Assembly (NCBI GenBank): GCA_023391905.1
Contig: JAEWAD010000167.1
Span: forward strand, 1 to 13,051
Origin: Pseudomonadota bacterium
GTDB taxonomy: Bacteria > Pseudomonadota > Alphaproteobacteria > Rhizobiales > Kaistiaceae
Direction: 5' to 3'
Length of the DNA stretch: 13,051 nt
Both the position numbers and the translations under genes were made by a program. Numbering within the stretch: the stretch's first letter is position 1; each line of letters begins with the position of its first letter. Of this stretch, positions 7,619 to 13,051 are shown piece after piece. Under the pieces are notes generated by a model, which saw only the letters and a program-made list of their open reading frames with translations, had not been told where the DNA came from and made no database searches.

Positions 7619-8577
7619 TGCTCCGCCTCGGCTCCGACCAATCGCGCGTGCTCGGCGCGCTCCTCGTCGCCGTCCTGCTGCATCTCGCCGGCACGGCGCT
7701 GATCGAGGGCTATTCGAGCGCCTTCTCGATGCGGGCCATGCTGGTGCTCGCCTCGCTGCTCGCCATCGCCTCGATCGGCCAGACGCTGGTGGTGATCATC
7801 GGCGGCATCGATCTCTCGATCCCCTTCGTCATCGGCTTCGCCAATGTCGTGACCGCCCAGCTCTATGGCGGCGGCATGGATTTCTGGCTGGTCTGCCTTA
7901 TCGTCCTGGCGCTCGCCGCCGCGATCGGCGGGCTGAACGGGCTGATCTCATCCGGCCTCGGCCTGCATCCGCTCATCGTCACGCTCGGCATCGGCACCAT
8001 CGTGCAGGGCTCGGTGCTTTTGTGGACCGGTGGCTTCCCGTCCGGCTCGGCCCCCGCCTCGGTGACGGAGTTCGTGTCGATCGGCGGCTCGGTCGGCCCC
8101 GTGCCGGTGCCGTGGCTGGTGCCGTGCTTCGCGGCGCTCGCGGCAATCGTCACGATCGCGCTCGCGCGCACCCCCTATGGCAGGCGGCTCTTCGCGCTCG
8201 GCAGCAATCCGCGCGCCGCGCCGCTCGCGCTGATCAACCCGGTCGCGATGTGGACGGCCACCTTCGCCATCTCGGCCGTCTTCGCCGCCGTCACCGGCAT
8301 CCTGCTGCTCGGCTTTACCGGCTCGGCCTATGGCGAGGTCGGCCAGCCCTATCTGTTCCAGACCATCGCCGCCGTCGTCATCGGCGGCACGGCGCTGGTC
8401 GGCGGCCGTGGTTCCTATCTCGGCACGGTGGCCGGCGCGCTGGTGCTGACGGAGATCAACACGCTCCTGATCGGCCTCGGCCTGCAGCCCTCGCTGGTCC
8501 AGGCCGTGCTCGGAATCGTCATCGTCGTGCTCGTGTCCTTCTACGGCCGTGACGCCCATGTGCGGACGACCATCTGA
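7618..8577 (+). CDS. CUT2 sugar ABC importer permease 2 (BPD_transp_2)
   Basis: This 319-residue permease is a paralogue of the preceding gene. It has the family motif IIGGIDLSIPFVIGF (60-74), then GGLNGLISSGLGLHPLIVTLGIGT and, near the end, AAVVIGGTALVGGRGSYLGTVAGA. It is largely hydrophobic with about eight to ten segments. The start at 7618 overlaps the upstream TGA by one base and has GGGAGGG upstream, supporting coupled translation. The SIP triplet in the first motif replaces the usual SVG, one of several small differences from permease 1. It probably forms a heterodimeric channel with permease 1. Confidence 0.93.
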   Translation: MLRLGSDQSRVLGALLVAVLLHLAGTALIEGYSSAFSMRAMLVLASLLAIASIGQTLVVIIGGIDLSIPFVIGFANVVTAQLYGGGMDFWLVCLIVLALAAAIGGLNGLISSGLGLHPLIVTLGIGTIVQGSVLLWTGGFPSGSAPASVTEFVSIGGSVGPVPVPWLVPCFAALAAIVTIALARTPYGRRLFALGSNPRAAPLALINPVAMWTATFAISAVFAAVTGILLLGFTGSAYGEVGQPYLFQTIAAVVIGGTALVGGRGSYLGTVAGALVLTEINTLLIGLGLQPSLVQAVLGIVIVVLVSFYGRDAHVRTTI

Positions 8578-8622
8578 TCGCCGCCGCACCCCCTCGATAC
8601 CCCTTCGGAATTGGAAGAAAAA

Positions 8623-9525
8623 ATGTCCGGCGAACTCTATAGCGGGCCGATCATCGACGCCCATCACCACTTCTGGGATCTCGGGCTCGGCAAGCATGGC
8701 TGGCTCGCCGGCGGCAGCCCGGGCGACGAACTGGCGCCGATCCGCCGCAATGTGCTGCCGGCCGATTACGAGGCGCTGGCCAGGCCGGAAAACATCGTCG
8801 CCAGCGTCCACATCGAGGCGAACTGGGACCCGGAAGATCCGGCCGGAGAGAGCGCCTGGCTCGACAGCCTGCCGCGCGGCGAGGGCATTGCCGCGCGCTA
8901 TGTCGCCTATGCCGCGTTGGCCGAGGCGGACGCGGCTTCGGTGCTCGCCCGGCACGCGGAGAATCCCCGCGTCGTCGGCATCCGCGAGATCCTGAGCTGG
9001 CATCCGGACCCTGCCAAGCGCCGCATGCCGGACAATGACCGCATGGACGATCCGCGCTGGCGGAACAACCTTGCCCGCTTCCGCGATCTCGGCTTCAGCT
9101 TCGATCTCCTGATCTCGCCGCACCAGCACGAGACGGCGCGCCGCCTCGCCGACGCGTTTCCGGATATCCGCTTCCTCGTCAATCACTGCGGCAGCCCGAT
9201 GGATCGCGACGCCGAGGGCATGCGGCGCTGGCGCGAGGGGCTGAAGCTCATGGCCGGTGCCGGGAATGTGGCGATCAAGATCTCCGATCCCGTTGCCTAT
9301 GATCCCGACTGGACGCCGGCGAGCCTGACCGAGGTCATCCACGGCTGCATCGATGCCTTCGGCCCGGAGCGTTCGATCTTCGCCAGCGACCATCCGGTCG
9401 CCGGCCTGCATATCGGGCTCTCGGAGTGGATCGCCGTGTTCAAGCAGGCGGTGCGCGGCTTTACCCCCGACGAACAGGCGAAGCTGTTCGCCGGCAATGC
9501 GCGGGATTGGTACTGGCTGGCGTAA
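8623..9525 (+). CDS. Amidohydrolase family protein (COG3618, lactonase-like)
   Basis: This 300-residue TIM-barrel hydrolase is of the Amidohydro_2 type. The N-terminal metal motif reads IIDAHHHFWDL (10-20, His14 and His16). It is followed by SVHIEAN (His63 region), VVGIREIL (117-124), FLVNHCGSP (184-192, His188) and the terminal FASDHPV (Asp256, the usual catalytic Asp). COG3618 includes L-fuconolactonase, L-rhamnonolactonase and 2-pyrone-4,6-dicarboxylate lactonase, so ring opening of a sugar lactone or similar compound is the likely reaction. The exact substrate cannot be told. The ATG at 8623 is chosen because GGAAG lies about 5 bases upstream; a TTG at 8611 is in frame but overlaps that site. 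It lies 45 bases after permease 2 and is the last gene of the transporter operon, suggesting it acts on the imported compound. Confidence 0.88.
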   Translation: MSGELYSGPIIDAHHHFWDLGLGKHGWLAGGSPGDELAPIRRNVLPADYEALARPENIVASVHIEANWDPEDPAGESAWLDSLPRGEGIAARYVAYAALAEADAASVLARHAENPRVVGIREILSWHPDPAKRRMPDNDRMDDPRWRNNLARFRDLGFSFDLLISPHQHETARRLADAFPDIRFLVNHCGSPMDRDAEGMRRWREGLKLMAGAGNVAIKISDPVAYDPDWTPASLTEVIHGCIDAFGPERSIFASDHPVAGLHIGLSEWIAVFKQAVRGFTPDEQAKLFAGNARDWYWLA

Positions 9526-9540
9526 AGTGGATACAGCCCC

Positions 9541-9698
9541 TTCACCTCTCCCTGAGGGAGAGGTCGGAGCGAAGCTCCGGCTGAGGGTTTAGGGAACCCT
9601 CAGGATATGGCATCGATCTGTCGGCGCCCGGCTTGTGAGGCCGTAAACCCTCACCCGCCGGCCTTCGGCCGTCGACCTCTCCCTCAGGGAGAGGTGAA
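9541..9698. repeat. Branched extragenic inverted repeat, family 2
   Basis: The arms at 9541-9565 and 9674-9698 are perfect 25-base reverse complements. Each arm is itself palindromic (CCTCTCCC/GGGAGAGG around TGA or TCA). An inner pair, TGAGGGTTT (9582-9590) with AAACCCTCA (9645-9653), is also perfect. Each side carries a mini-hairpin: 9565-9570 with 9574-9579 (CGGAGC/GCTCCG) and 9659-9663 with 9667-9671 (CGGCC/GGCCG). The sequence style matches a repeat I recall as abundant between rhizobial genes (not searched). It fills the gap between convergent amidohydrolase and deacetylase genes and could terminate both. No gene is seen in 9526-9733. Confidence 0.88.
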
Positions 9699-9733
9699 CG
9701 GGCGTTCGAACCCGAGGCCGACTCCTCCTCGAG

Positions 9734-10474
9734 CTACCGGCTCGCCTCGGTCTGCACGTCGTCGAGCCTGACGAACACCGTGCCCTTGTCGATCAGGCGC
9801 TGGATGCCATCGACGACGCCCTGGCCGGCCGGATGTCCCGGCTGGTTGATGTGGGCGATGATGACGTCGCCGGAGCGGGCGGCGGCGATGCGCTTCGCCA
9901 CCGTCGTCGCCGGCAGCGAGGCGCCCATGTCGGCATTCAGCGAGAAGCCTGCGATCGAATAGCCGGCGGCGCGGATCGATTCCAGCGCGTCGGGGCTGTA
10001 GACGGCCGTGGCGCCGCGGAACCAGCGCGGCGCCTTGCCGGTCGCCTGCTCGACCGCCGAGGCACCGCCCTCGACTTCGTTGCGAACCGCCTCCAGCGTG
10101 CCCGCCGTCTTCAGGCCGTAGAGGCGGGCGGTGTCGGTGATCGCCGGCACGTGCTGGTCGCCATGGTTCTCGATCTCGAACAGGTCGGGATGGGCCGACA
10201 GGATCGCCATGGTGGCCTGGTTCCGCTTCAGCCAGCGATGCGTGACGAACAGGGTCGCCGGGATCCGGTTCTTTACCAGCGTGTCCAGGATACGGCGGTC
10301 GATCGTGCCGGAGCAGGCGTCGAAGGTCAGCGCGACCACGCGCGGGCCAGGCGGCGGCGCGGCGATGCGCAGTTTCAGCTCGATATCGTGCGATTTCGCC
10401 ATGGCCGGGGCGGAAGAGGCCAGCGCCGCGCCCGTTGCGAGGAGGGCGGCAAGCGCCAGATGGAGGCGGGACAT
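9734..10474 (-). CDS. Secreted polysaccharide deacetylase (NodB-fold, CE4-like)
   Basis: This 246-residue exported protein has a Sec signal peptide (residues 1-26, ending APAMA before Lys27). The NodB-fold motifs follow in order: VVALTFDACSG (46-56), ENHGDQHV (102-109, with His104 and His108 for metal), PRWFRGATAVYS (149-160), GFSLNADMG (176-184) and DVIIAHINQPGH (203-214, His208). Motif 1 is TFDA rather than TFDD, so the second Asp, normally a metal ligand, is absent; TFDAC variants do occur in this superfamily. It probably removes N- or O-acetyl groups from an envelope or extracellular glycan. The start ATG (complement of 10472-10474) has GGAG 6 bases upstream on its strand. It is divergent from the receiver gene and apparently monocistronic. 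Confidence 0.9.
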   Translation of the reverse strand: MSRLHLALAALLATGAALASSAPAMAKSHDIELKLRIAAPPPGPRVVALTFDACSGTIDRRILDTLVKNRIPATLFVTHRWLKRNQATMAILSAHPDLFEIENHGDQHVPAITDTARLYGLKTAGTLEAVRNEVEGGASAVEQATGKAPRWFRGATAVYSPDALESIRAAGYSIAGFSLNADMGASLPATTVAKRIAAARSGDVIIAHINQPGHPAGQGVVDGIQRLIDKGTVFVRLDDVQTEASR

Positions 10475-10804
10475 TGGATACTCCGGGGGGCGCGGTTGGC
10501 GGGGAGATGCGCCGTGGGTCGCGAGCTATAGGCCGGGTGGGGCCGTTGCACCATGCCGCGCCTTGTCGCGTCGCGCGCGGCGGCTCTCCAAATGGCCTGT
10601 GCACTATGCGAATGCCTGACTTGACGTTAAGGTTAGCGGGCCGGGCCTGTGGAGGGGCTCACAGTCGTCCGGACCGAGGCGGAGGCGCCTCATGACCCGC
10701 AAGACGGCACGCACACGTTGCAGGACGTGGCAGGGGCAATGCGCATTCCGGAATCGATCGCGACGGGTGGCGCCAGCGGCGCCGCGCCGGCGGAGGGCCG
10801 CGCC
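10475..10804. other. Divergent intergenic region, deacetylase / receiver gene
   Basis: These 330 bases separate two divergently transcribed genes and should carry both promoters. A TTGACG (10621-10626) on the plus strand resembles a -35 box, but no good -10 follows at normal spacing. Small symmetric elements are GAGGCGCCTC (10682-10691, perfect palindrome) and CACGT/ACGTG (10714-10718 and 10725-10729). A plus-strand frame is open from a GTG at 10649 into the receiver gene. Its translation is not domain-like, so I treat it as leader. No RNA gene was recognised. Confidence 0.5.
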
Positions 10805-11203
10805 ATGAGCGAGCACGCGCCACTGATCCTGCTGGTCGAAGACGAAGCCATGCTGCGCATGGCCGCGACGGATCTGCTCGAGGAAATGGGGTTTCGCGTC
10901 GAGACGGCCGGCTCGGCCCGCGAGGCGACGGCGCGCGTCGACCATGCGGGCGCCGCCTATGACGCGGTGATCATCGATCTCGGCCTTCCGGATCGCTCGG
11001 GCGCCGATCTGGCGCGCGAGATCCGCGGCAATCGCGCCGATGTGCCGATCGTCATCGCAAGCGGCTATGACGAAACGGACCTCGAGGACGTGCTGGCGGA
11101 CGACACGCGCATCGGGTTTCTCGGCAAGCCCTATGGCGCCCGCAGCATGACGCGGGTGTTCGTGGCGCTCGGCATCGCCATCGACCACCCCCTGGCCGAC
11201 TGA
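10805..11203 (+). CDS. Stand-alone response-regulator receiver protein (CheY-like)
   Basis: This 132-residue protein consists of one REC domain with no output domain. The acidic pocket is Glu12-Asp13 (LLVEDE), the phospho-acceptor is Asp58 (VIIDLGLPDRSG), the switch Ser is Ser86 (VIASGYDE) and the conserved Lys is Lys108 (LGKPY). All key residues are present, so it should be phosphorylatable. Such proteins are frequent in alphaproteobacteria as phosphate shuttles or interaction switches; no partner kinase is in the window. The ATG at 10805 is chosen because GGAGGG lies 7 bases upstream and the REC fold begins directly after. Alternative in-frame starts are the ATG at 10739 and the GTG at 10649, which would add a low-complexity leader. 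The MgtC/SapB gene follows 64 bases later on the same strand. Confidence 0.9.
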   Translation: MSEHAPLILLVEDEAMLRMAATDLLEEMGFRVETAGSAREATARVDHAGAAYDAVIIDLGLPDRSGADLAREIRGNRADVPIVIASGYDETDLEDVLADDTRIGFLGKPYGARSMTRVFVALGIAIDHPLAD

Positions 11204-11267
11204 GCCCGGTGCCGCGCGATGCAACCAAGGCGCGGCTCGCGCGTCGTGCCTGACAAGGGGCGCGGCT

Positions 11268-11873
11268 TTGCGGCAGCGTCTCCGAGGGCAGCTTGAACAG
11301 GCGGATGGCGCGATCTTGGATACCGAGCTCTATCTCGACACGTCGCTGAGGTTGGGGGCGGCCGCGCTCTGCGGCCTTCTCATCGGCATCAACCGGGACG
11401 CGCACGAGAAGCCGGCCGGCATGCGCACCCTGGCCCTGGTGGCGCTCGGCGCCGCGCTGGTGACGCTGAGCGCGCTGCGGATCCCGGAATTCACGGGCGA
11501 GCCCGACGCGCTGAGCCGCGTCCTGCAGGGCGTCATCCAGGGCGTGCTCGCCGGCATCGGCTTCATCGGCGCCGGCGCCATCATGCGCCTCGGCCGGCGT
11601 GGCGAGAACGTTCAGGGCGTGACGACGGCGGCGACGGTCTGGGTCTCCGCGGCGCTCGGCATCGCCTGCGGCATGGGGCAGTGGCCGATCGTGCTCGTCG
11701 GGATGGTGCTGGTGTTCCTCATCCTGATCGTCGCCAAGCACTTCGAGAACTGGCTGTTGCGGCAATTGCTGGAGCATGGCGAGAAGGGCCACCCCGACCG
11801 CAGCGTCCAGATGGCCGAGGAGGGGGGCGACCCTCCGCCGGAATCTAAGTCAGCACGCTCGCGCCGAGGTTGA
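11268..11873 (+). CDS. MgtC/SapB family membrane protein
   Basis: This 201-residue inner-membrane protein has four to five hydrophobic segments and the MgtC family hallmarks: GLLIGINRDAHEKPAGMRTL (36-55), AGIGFIGAGAIMR (95-107) and VQGVTTAATVWVSAALGIACG (115-135). MgtC relatives affect magnesium-limited growth and, in pathogens, ATP synthase or survival in macrophages. This one has only a short tail (about residues 160-201) and lacks the long ACT-like C-terminal domain of Salmonella MgtC, so its function is not fixed. No ATG fits before residue 52. The TTG at 11268 is preceded by AAGGGG at 7 bases and is preferred; a TTG at 11316 is the alternative and has a weaker ribosome site. Its 3' end overlaps the convergent DUF1345 gene by 29 bases. 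Confidence 0.88.
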   Translation: MRQRLRGQLEQADGAILDTELYLDTSLRLGAAALCGLLIGINRDAHEKPAGMRTLALVALGAALVTLSALRIPEFTGEPDALSRVLQGVIQGVLAGIGFIGAGAIMRLGRRGENVQGVTTAATVWVSAALGIACGMGQWPIVLVGMVLVFLILIVAKHFENWLLRQLLEHGEKGHPDRSVQMAEEGGDPPPESKSARSRRG

Positions 11874-12507
11874 TGGCAAGCGCCAGCAGCGTCGTGTTGA
11901 ACACGAAGGACGCGATCGAGTGGAACATCATGACCATCCGGAAATCGGTGGTCCGGACGTTCACGTCCGAGGTTTGGAACGTCGCGCCGAGGCAGAACGA
12001 GAAATAGAAGAAATCCCAGATCGACGGCTCCGGCGTGTCCGGGAAGATCAGCCCGCCGACATCGTCTTCCTTGCCGTCGGCATTGCTGTCGACGCCGGCC
12101 GGCGCGTAGTAGAGCCGGGCATAGTGCAGCGCGAACAGCGTGTTGAAGACCACCCAGCCGAGCGGGATGCTGATGATCGCCGTGGCGAGGTGGGCGGCGG
12201 TGGTGTTGGAGCCGTTCAGGATCGCGAAGATCGAATAGAACGAGAAACCGATGGCGCCGAGGGTCAGCGCGACGATCAGCAGGATGCCTTCATCCTGGAT
12301 GCGGGCGCGCCGCCGAAGCTTGTCGATGTCCGACTGCCTGGCCATGCGCATCAGGAAGAACAGGTAGACGACGAAGAAGATGTCGCCGGCGGCGATCACC
12401 GCGAACTGCGGTTCGACGAGGCGGATGACGAAATACGCGGCGATCGCCACGAGGATCGACTGATAGAAATGGGTGTGCTGGTGCCAGTGGCGCTGGATGA
12501 AGGAAAT
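11845..12507 (-). CDS. DUF1345 family membrane protein, probable AUU start
   Basis: This predicted inner-membrane protein of unknown function is 220 residues if started at ATT (complement of 12505-12507) and 201 if started at the GTG at 12448-12450. Family features are RRRARIQDEG (65-74) and, near the C-terminus, SIWDFFYFSFCLGATFQTSDV (162-181) followed by HSIASFVFNTTLLALAINLGA. The GTG lies inside the first membrane segment, lacks a ribosome site, and would remove SFIQRHWHQHTHFYQSIL, which looks like a natural N-terminus. No ATG, GTG or TTG exists between the upstream stop and the GTG. An insertion GVDSNADGKEDDVGG (138-152) resembles a calcium-binding loop. It is likely co-transcribed with pbpC, in the same frame 21 bases downstream of its stop. 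Confidence 0.85.
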   Translation of the reverse strand: MSFIQRHWHQHTHFYQSILVAIAAYFVIRLVEPQFAVIAAGDIFFVVYLFFLMRMARQSDIDKLRRRARIQDEGILLIVALTLGAIGFSFYSIFAILNGSNTTAAHLATAIISIPLGWVVFNTLFALHYARLYYAPAGVDSNADGKEDDVGGLIFPDTPEPSIWDFFYFSFCLGATFQTSDVNVRTTDFRMVMMFHSIASFVFNTTLLALAINLGASVLT

Positions 12508-12528
12508 CGGCGCGCTCCGCCTGCTGGT
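12508..12528 (-). promoter_or_regulatory. Ribosome binding site deciding the DUF1345 AUU start
   Basis: The 21 bases between the pbpC stop and the proposed ATT contain, on the minus strand, AGGCGGAG. Its GGAG (complement of 12515-12518) sits 7 bases before ATT, the ideal spacing. No comparable site precedes the downstream GTG. AUU is a rare but real bacterial start (E. coli infC and pcnB). Translation would be coupled to the pbpC stop. Confidence 0.6.
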
Positions 12529-13051
12529 CTATTCGACGAATACCGTGACGCGATCCGACCGGCCGGCCGAATCAACCACCGATAGCGTAACAAATCCGGG
12601 TCCGTCCGGCGCCCAGCTTTCGCTGCGGGCGAAGGGCGTGCGGGCGATCGGCACGCCGTTGGCGAACCAGGTGAAGGGCGGCTGGCCGTTGCGGATCTTG
12701 ATCATCAGCGGCATCGGATCGCCGGCGCGGATGCCGAGATCGACCTGCACGCCGTCGGGCGGAAAGGCGATCTCCGGCGTATCGGGCGCCTTGCTGGTGA
12801 GGACGTCGTTGCCGCGAAAGCGCTTCAGCGGCGCAGGCAGGTCGCCATTGGCGGCGATCAGCGCGCCGCGCGGGGCGGAGGGGAGCGGGGCGCGCTCGCC
12901 GCCCATCTTGTCGAACGCCTCGAACAGCAGCGGCGCGGCCGTGCCGATGCCGGAAAGACCAGATACGGGCGCGCCATCGGCCCGGCCGGCCCAGACGCCG
13001 ATCACCGTGCGGCCGTCGAAGCCGATCGACCAGGCGTCGCGATAGCCGTAG
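12529..13051 (-). CDS. pbpC: Penicillin-binding protein 1C, C-terminal part (partial)
   Basis: The last 173 residues of a peptidoglycan glycosyltransferase/transpeptidase are visible; the gene starts beyond the window and the frame is open to its edge. The first residues, YGYRDAWSIGFDGRTVIGVW, are the segment that follows the transpeptidase KTG box in PBP1C. The segment VSGLSGIGTAAPLLFEAFDKM is equally typical. A C-terminal BiPBP_C domain follows (about 12532-12760; PPFTWFANGVPI, FVTLSVVDSAGRSDRVTVFV). The catalytic Ser and KTG motifs lie outside the window. It would act in the inner membrane and periplasm. PBP1C usually neighbours an alpha-2-macroglobulin (YfhM) gene, which would be upstream of here. 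The stop TAG is 21 bases from the proposed DUF1345 start. Confidence 0.92.
   Translation of the reverse strand, partial: YGYRDAWSIGFDGRTVIGVWAGRADGAPVSGLSGIGTAAPLLFEAFDKMGGERAPLPSAPRGALIAANGDLPAPLKRFRGNDVLTSKAPDTPEIAFPPDGVQVDLGIRAGDPMPLMIKIRNGQPPFTWFANGVPIARTPFARSESWAPDGPGFVTLSVVDSAGRSDRVTVFVE

Noticed and set aside
7948..9411. Minus-strand open frame of 487 codons
   Set aside because: Shadow of permease 2 and the amidohydrolase; no motifs.
10649..10804. N-terminal extension of the receiver protein from a GTG
   Set aside because: The added 52 residues are not domain-like, and the ATG at 10805 has a near-ideal Shine-Dalgarno. The ATG at 10739 remains a minor alternative.
12529..13005. Complete small gene starting at the GTG at 13003-13005
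   Set aside because: The frame continues to the window edge with residues typical of the PBP1C transpeptidase domain, so this is the end of a longer gene.
1..13051. tRNA, rRNA, CRISPR array, insertion sequence or phage genes
   Set aside because: None seen: no cloverleaf-like sequence, no regularly spaced direct repeats, no transposase or integrase motifs. The two inverted repeats enclose no gene.

Overview
The window is GC-rich, almost fully coding DNA from a proteobacterium. It is most likely an alphaproteobacterium of the Hyphomicrobiales (Rhizobiales) type. This rests on base composition, on protein styles (MgtC/SapB, DUF1345, PBP1C, a CUT2 sugar importer) and on two extragenic palindromic repeats resembling those scattered through rhizobial genomes. 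The order-level placement is inference.

Layout: (1) 2-2964, plus strand: the 3' part of an RbbA-like ATPase/permease fusion, overlapping by one base a YhhJ-like ABC-2 permease. (2) 3042-3181: a branched inverted repeat between convergent genes. (3) 3232-3579, minus strand: a Rid-family (YjgF/UK114) protein, divergent from the next operon. (4) 3878-9525, plus strand: a tightly packed six-gene operon. It encodes a periplasmic sugar-type binding protein, two separate single-domain ATPases (normally fused as one RbsA-type protein), two CUT2 permeases and a COG3618 amidohydrolase (lactonase-like). A 10-bp hairpin separates the binding-protein gene from the ATPase genes. (5) 9541-9698: a second, unrelated branched inverted repeat, again between convergent genes. 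(6) 9734-10474, minus strand: a secreted NodB-fold polysaccharide deacetylase. (7) 10805-11873, plus strand: a stand-alone receiver protein, then an MgtC/SapB membrane protein. (8) 11845-13051, minus strand: the C-terminal end of penicillin-binding protein 1C, followed in the same reading frame by a DUF1345 membrane protein whose best start codon is AUU.

How the genes may work together: the binding protein captures a small polar ligand, probably a sugar or sugar derivative. The two ATPases would form the heterodimeric engine for the two permeases, and the amidohydrolase would open a lactone or cyclic product of the imported compound. The divergent Rid protein may remove reactive enamine or imine by-products. 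No regulator of this operon lies in the window and the substrate cannot be read from the sequence. The remaining genes look like ordinary envelope and housekeeping functions.

Most worth checking are the split RsbA-type ATPase pair (RbsA family) with its altered second Walker B, the AUU start of the DUF1345 gene, the calcium-loop-like insertion in that protein, and the two multi-branched repeats.
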